From: SVEL01 sp964573715
GTDB lineage: Bacteria; Bacillota; Clostridia; Lachnospirales; Lachnospiraceae
Direction: 5' to 3'
NCBI GenBank assembly: GCA_964573715.1
Contig: CAZNKR010000036.1
Location: forward strand, 1-16,629
DNA length: 16,629 nt
Every line of letters begins with the position of its first letter. Within the stretch, counting starts at the first letter, position 1. A program made the position numbers and the translations under genes. Positions 15,404 to 16,629 of this stretch are shown here, piece by piece. Under the pieces are notes generated by a model that made no database searches, was not told the origin of the DNA, and saw nothing but the letters and a program-made list of their open reading frames with translations.

Positions 15404-15447
15404 ATCTTAACATATTTTCAATACAATAACAATAATGATTATTGTTA
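15404..15447 (-). promoter_or_regulatory. fprA promoter overlapped by a Fur/PerR-like palindrome
   Basis: On the minus strand TTGTTA (15427-15432) and TAAGAT (15404-15409) are 17 nt apart, with TGT before the -10 box as an extended -10. The inverted repeat AACAATAATGATTATTGTT (15428-15446; 10-bp arms if the flanking bases are counted) overlaps the -35 box. Its core ATAATnATTAT matches the centre of both PerR and Fur boxes. Repression by a Fur-family metal or peroxide sensor is inferred. Confidence 0.6.
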
Positions 15448-15498
15448 ATTAATTATCTATTCAAAATTTTAATAATAAATTTTTAATAAAAAAAGCGC

Positions 15499-15614
15499 AG
15501 CTTCCGTATTGGCATCCTGACTTCGTCAGTCTGCATGCGGGCATTCTCGTCGGACCGTTCCTCTAAAGCTTTCGCATTGGCATCCTGACTTCGTCAGTCT
15601 GCATGCGGGCATTC
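15499..15614. repeat. 48-nt imperfect direct repeat with internal hairpins
   Basis: Copies at 15499-15546 and 15567-15614 differ at two bases and are spaced by 20 nt. Each contains the hairpin CTGAC-TTC-GTCAG flanked by GCAT and ATGC, so each can fold on itself. The second copy runs into a perfect 11-bp hairpin (15603-15613 with 15619-15629). GC content is well above the surroundings. The element looks like a REP-type dispersed intergenic repeat. Confidence 0.75.
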
Positions 15615-15627
15615 GTAAAATGCCCGC

Positions 15628-15694
15628 ATTATAATAAAAAGAGCCTTGTGACTTTTCATGCAAGCATGAAGTCACAAGACTCTTTTATTATAAT
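15628..15694 (-). terminator. Large terminator downstream of the EF-Tu tail
   Basis: A long imperfect inverted repeat (15628-15660 with 15665-15694, loop CAAG) contains CTTGTGACTT pairing with AAGTCACAAG and flanking AAAAGAG/CTCTTTT. On the minus strand it ends in CTCTTTTTATT. It lies about 30 nt beyond the EF-Tu stop codon and is most simply that gene's own terminator. Confidence 0.75.
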
Positions 15695-15725
15695 ACGTTC
15701 GCTTTATTCAAAGCTTTCGCAATCA

Positions 15726-15779
15726 TTACTGGATGATTGTAGCAACCTTACCAGAACCTACTGTACGTCCACCTTCACG
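15726..15779 (-). pseudogene. tuf: 3' end of an EF-Tu gene (last 17 codons and stop)
   Basis: The minus strand reads REGGRTVGSGKVATIIQ and TAA, the well-known C-terminus of elongation factor Tu. The preceding codons should encode the conserved FAI before REGG, but from 15780 the sequence is unrelated and hits an in-frame TGA at 15783-15785. So only the tail remains, followed by its terminator. The edge may be a rearrangement breakpoint or an assembly join. Confidence 0.8.
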
Positions 15780-15893
15780 CCGTCAATGGATTATAATTCT
15801 CGTGTTTCCATTTGATAAATATGCGTTTTTAGGTCGTATTCTCGATGTTTTTATTTATTGTAATCATATTTGATTAGCCTCAAACATATTTAA

Positions 15894-16334
15894 TCAACAT
15901 AATAATTCCATGATTTCTTTTTTTCTAAAAATGAAGAAAACAACAATAGGTAAAGCAATAAACAAACCAATGACGTAGAGAGTTAACAATGTATTTTCTA
16001 GGTTCATTTTTGCAAACGGCATAAATACCCGCTCTATAACAAAGGCAAAAATTGATGAAATAGCAGCTGATTCTAATATTCTTCTCCAATGTTCCCTATT
16101 TTTATCTTACTCACAAATCGTGCTGACGACTTGCCAAATATCCATATCATAAAAAGCAATATTAAAAGCCCCAAAATAGCTGAAGCCCACATTGTATCTA
16201 TATATAGGCTAACGGCATCTAATACAAGAGAAAAAAGTCACTGTCCAAGCGACGATTCCTATTTTTATAGAATTTAATTCCTACTGTCTATTATTTTCAT
16301 CTTTTTCTCGTTTTGTTTTTGCAACTTTCGTCAT
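15894..16334 (-). pseudogene. Small multi-pass membrane protein gene, decayed
   Basis: From the ATG at 16334 (overlapping the zinc-ribbon stop as TGATG) the frame reads MTKVAKTKREKDENNRQ and meets TAG. It continues with ELNSIKIGIVAWTVTFF, must shift frame at a six-T run to give LVLDAVSLYIDTMWASAILG and FMIWIFGKSS, and must shift back near GNIGEEY to give ESAAISSIFAFVIERVFMPF and FIALPIVVFFIFRKK before TGA at 15894. Joined, it would be about 145 residues with roughly four membrane helices and a basic N-terminus. The family is not recognised. One stop and two opposite frameshifts in 440 nt make it a pseudogene, unless the local sequence is poor. Confidence 0.65.
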
Positions 16335-16519
16335 CACATCTCCTCTATCGGCGATGGTTCATTACATCCATACGCACCATCAGGGCAAAGCTGTCCGCAA
16401 GCAATACAATCACCTTCGCGTTGCTCATATTCTTCCACCGCAACTTTTTCTCCACAATGTGGACAAGTATCTCCCTGATAATAATGACCATTCTTACACT
16501 TTGATATCTTCTTTTCCAC
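16334..16519 (-). CDS. Small zinc-ribbon protein
   Basis: The 61-residue product, starting at GTG, contains KCKNGHYYQGDTCPHCGEK, a zinc-ribbon pattern seen at the ends of various Firmicute signalling and hypothetical proteins. A second cysteine set follows (DCIACGQLCPDGAYGC). GAGAGG lies 8 nt before the GTG. It is 14 nt downstream of the unknown gene at the right edge and overlaps the membrane-protein remnant by one base, so these form an operon. The short length and acidic tail give no clue to function; a metal-binding adaptor is possible. Confidence 0.6.
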   Translation of the reverse strand: MEKKISKCKNGHYYQGDTCPHCGEKVAVEEYEQREGDCIACGQLCPDGAYGCNEPSPIEEM

Positions 16520-16533
16520 ACATTTTTCCTCTC

Positions 16534-16629
16534 TTATTTTGCTATACGTTGGAATCCGAACTTTGCATAATGAGCTGTTACTTTTTCAAAAAATTCGGGA
16601 CCACTTGAACAGCTGTCTCCAACTTCTTC
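16534..16629 (-). CDS. Unknown protein, 3' end only
   Basis: The last 31 codons of a minus-strand gene enter from the right edge, ending FFEKVTAHYAKFGFQRIAK and TAA at 16534. I do not recognise the family from this tail. It lies directly upstream of the small zinc-ribbon gene and probably shares its transcript. Confidence 0.5.
   Translation of the reverse strand, partial: EEVGDSCSSGPEFFEKVTAHYAKFGFQRIAK

Larger units (their letters stand above)
15319..15893. other. Gene-poor region between fprA and the membrane-protein remnant
   Basis: This 575-nt stretch holds the fprA promoter and operator, a 48-nt repeat pair, hairpins, a large terminator and a short EF-Tu tail, each listed separately. 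From 15780 to 15893 I see nothing recognisable beyond AT-rich sequence. Confidence 0.7.

Noticed and set aside
15499..15614. CRISPR array
   Set aside because: Only two copies of 48 nt with a 20-nt spacing, internal mismatches and no cas genes; it is better read as an intergenic repeat.

Overview
The window looks like a low-GC anaerobic Firmicute, most likely a clostridium of the Lachnospiraceae type. This rests on AT-rich DNA, strong GGAGG ribosome binding sites, a standard S10 ribosomal operon, and an oxygen-defence set typical of strict anaerobes (rubrerythrin, bacteriohemerythrin, flavodiiron protein). Two runs of exactly 100 N mark it as a draft scaffold. Both runs fall inside tandem-repeat coding sequence, so they are collapsed repeats of unknown true length.

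Layout. 1-3090, minus strand: start of the S10 operon, read right to left as rpsJ, rplC, rplD, rplW, rplB (rplB runs off the left edge), behind a good promoter and a long, strongly structured leader. Two spacers inside the operon are unusually long (170 and 140 nt) and contain hairpins. 3120-5220, minus: a decayed pair. An exported purple-acid-phosphatase-like gene has two in-frame stops and has lost its 3' end. It is joined directly to a YibE/F membrane-protein gene that has lost its 5' end and carries one in-frame stop. 5545-6108, plus: a small lipoprotein, followed by a strong terminator and a 13-bp tandem repeat. 6232-9796, minus: a three-gene operon with a near-consensus promoter, made of two paralogous membrane proteins (N-terminal zinc ribbon, Pro/Ala-rich tandem-repeat linker, one membrane helix, extracytoplasmic domain) and an RlmI-like methyltransferase. 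10003-10446, minus: a broken hypothetical gene. 10551-12965, plus: asnS-asnA, which makes asparagine and loads it on tRNA. 13030-15306, minus: rubrerythrin, hemerythrin and flavodiiron protein, with a Fur/PerR-like palindrome over the first promoter. 15499-15779: a 48-nt repeat pair, a large terminator and the last 17 codons of an EF-Tu gene, cut off abruptly. 15894-16629, minus: a decayed small membrane-protein gene, a small zinc-ribbon gene and the 3' end of an unknown gene.

How it fits together. The EF-Tu tail lies upstream of rpsJ on the same strand. In many Firmicutes the str operon (ending in tuf) comes just before the S10 operon, so I read the 3.1-15.7 kb block as accessory genes between two ribosomal operons, with a rearrangement or misassembly at 15779/15780. 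The housekeeping genes are intact while several accessory genes carry stops or frameshifts, which argues for real gene decay over general sequencing error. The least familiar material is the zinc-ribbon/repeat-linker/membrane gene pair, with a lipoprotein nearby that looks similar in its extracellular part. This may be a small envelope-sensing family of unknown function.
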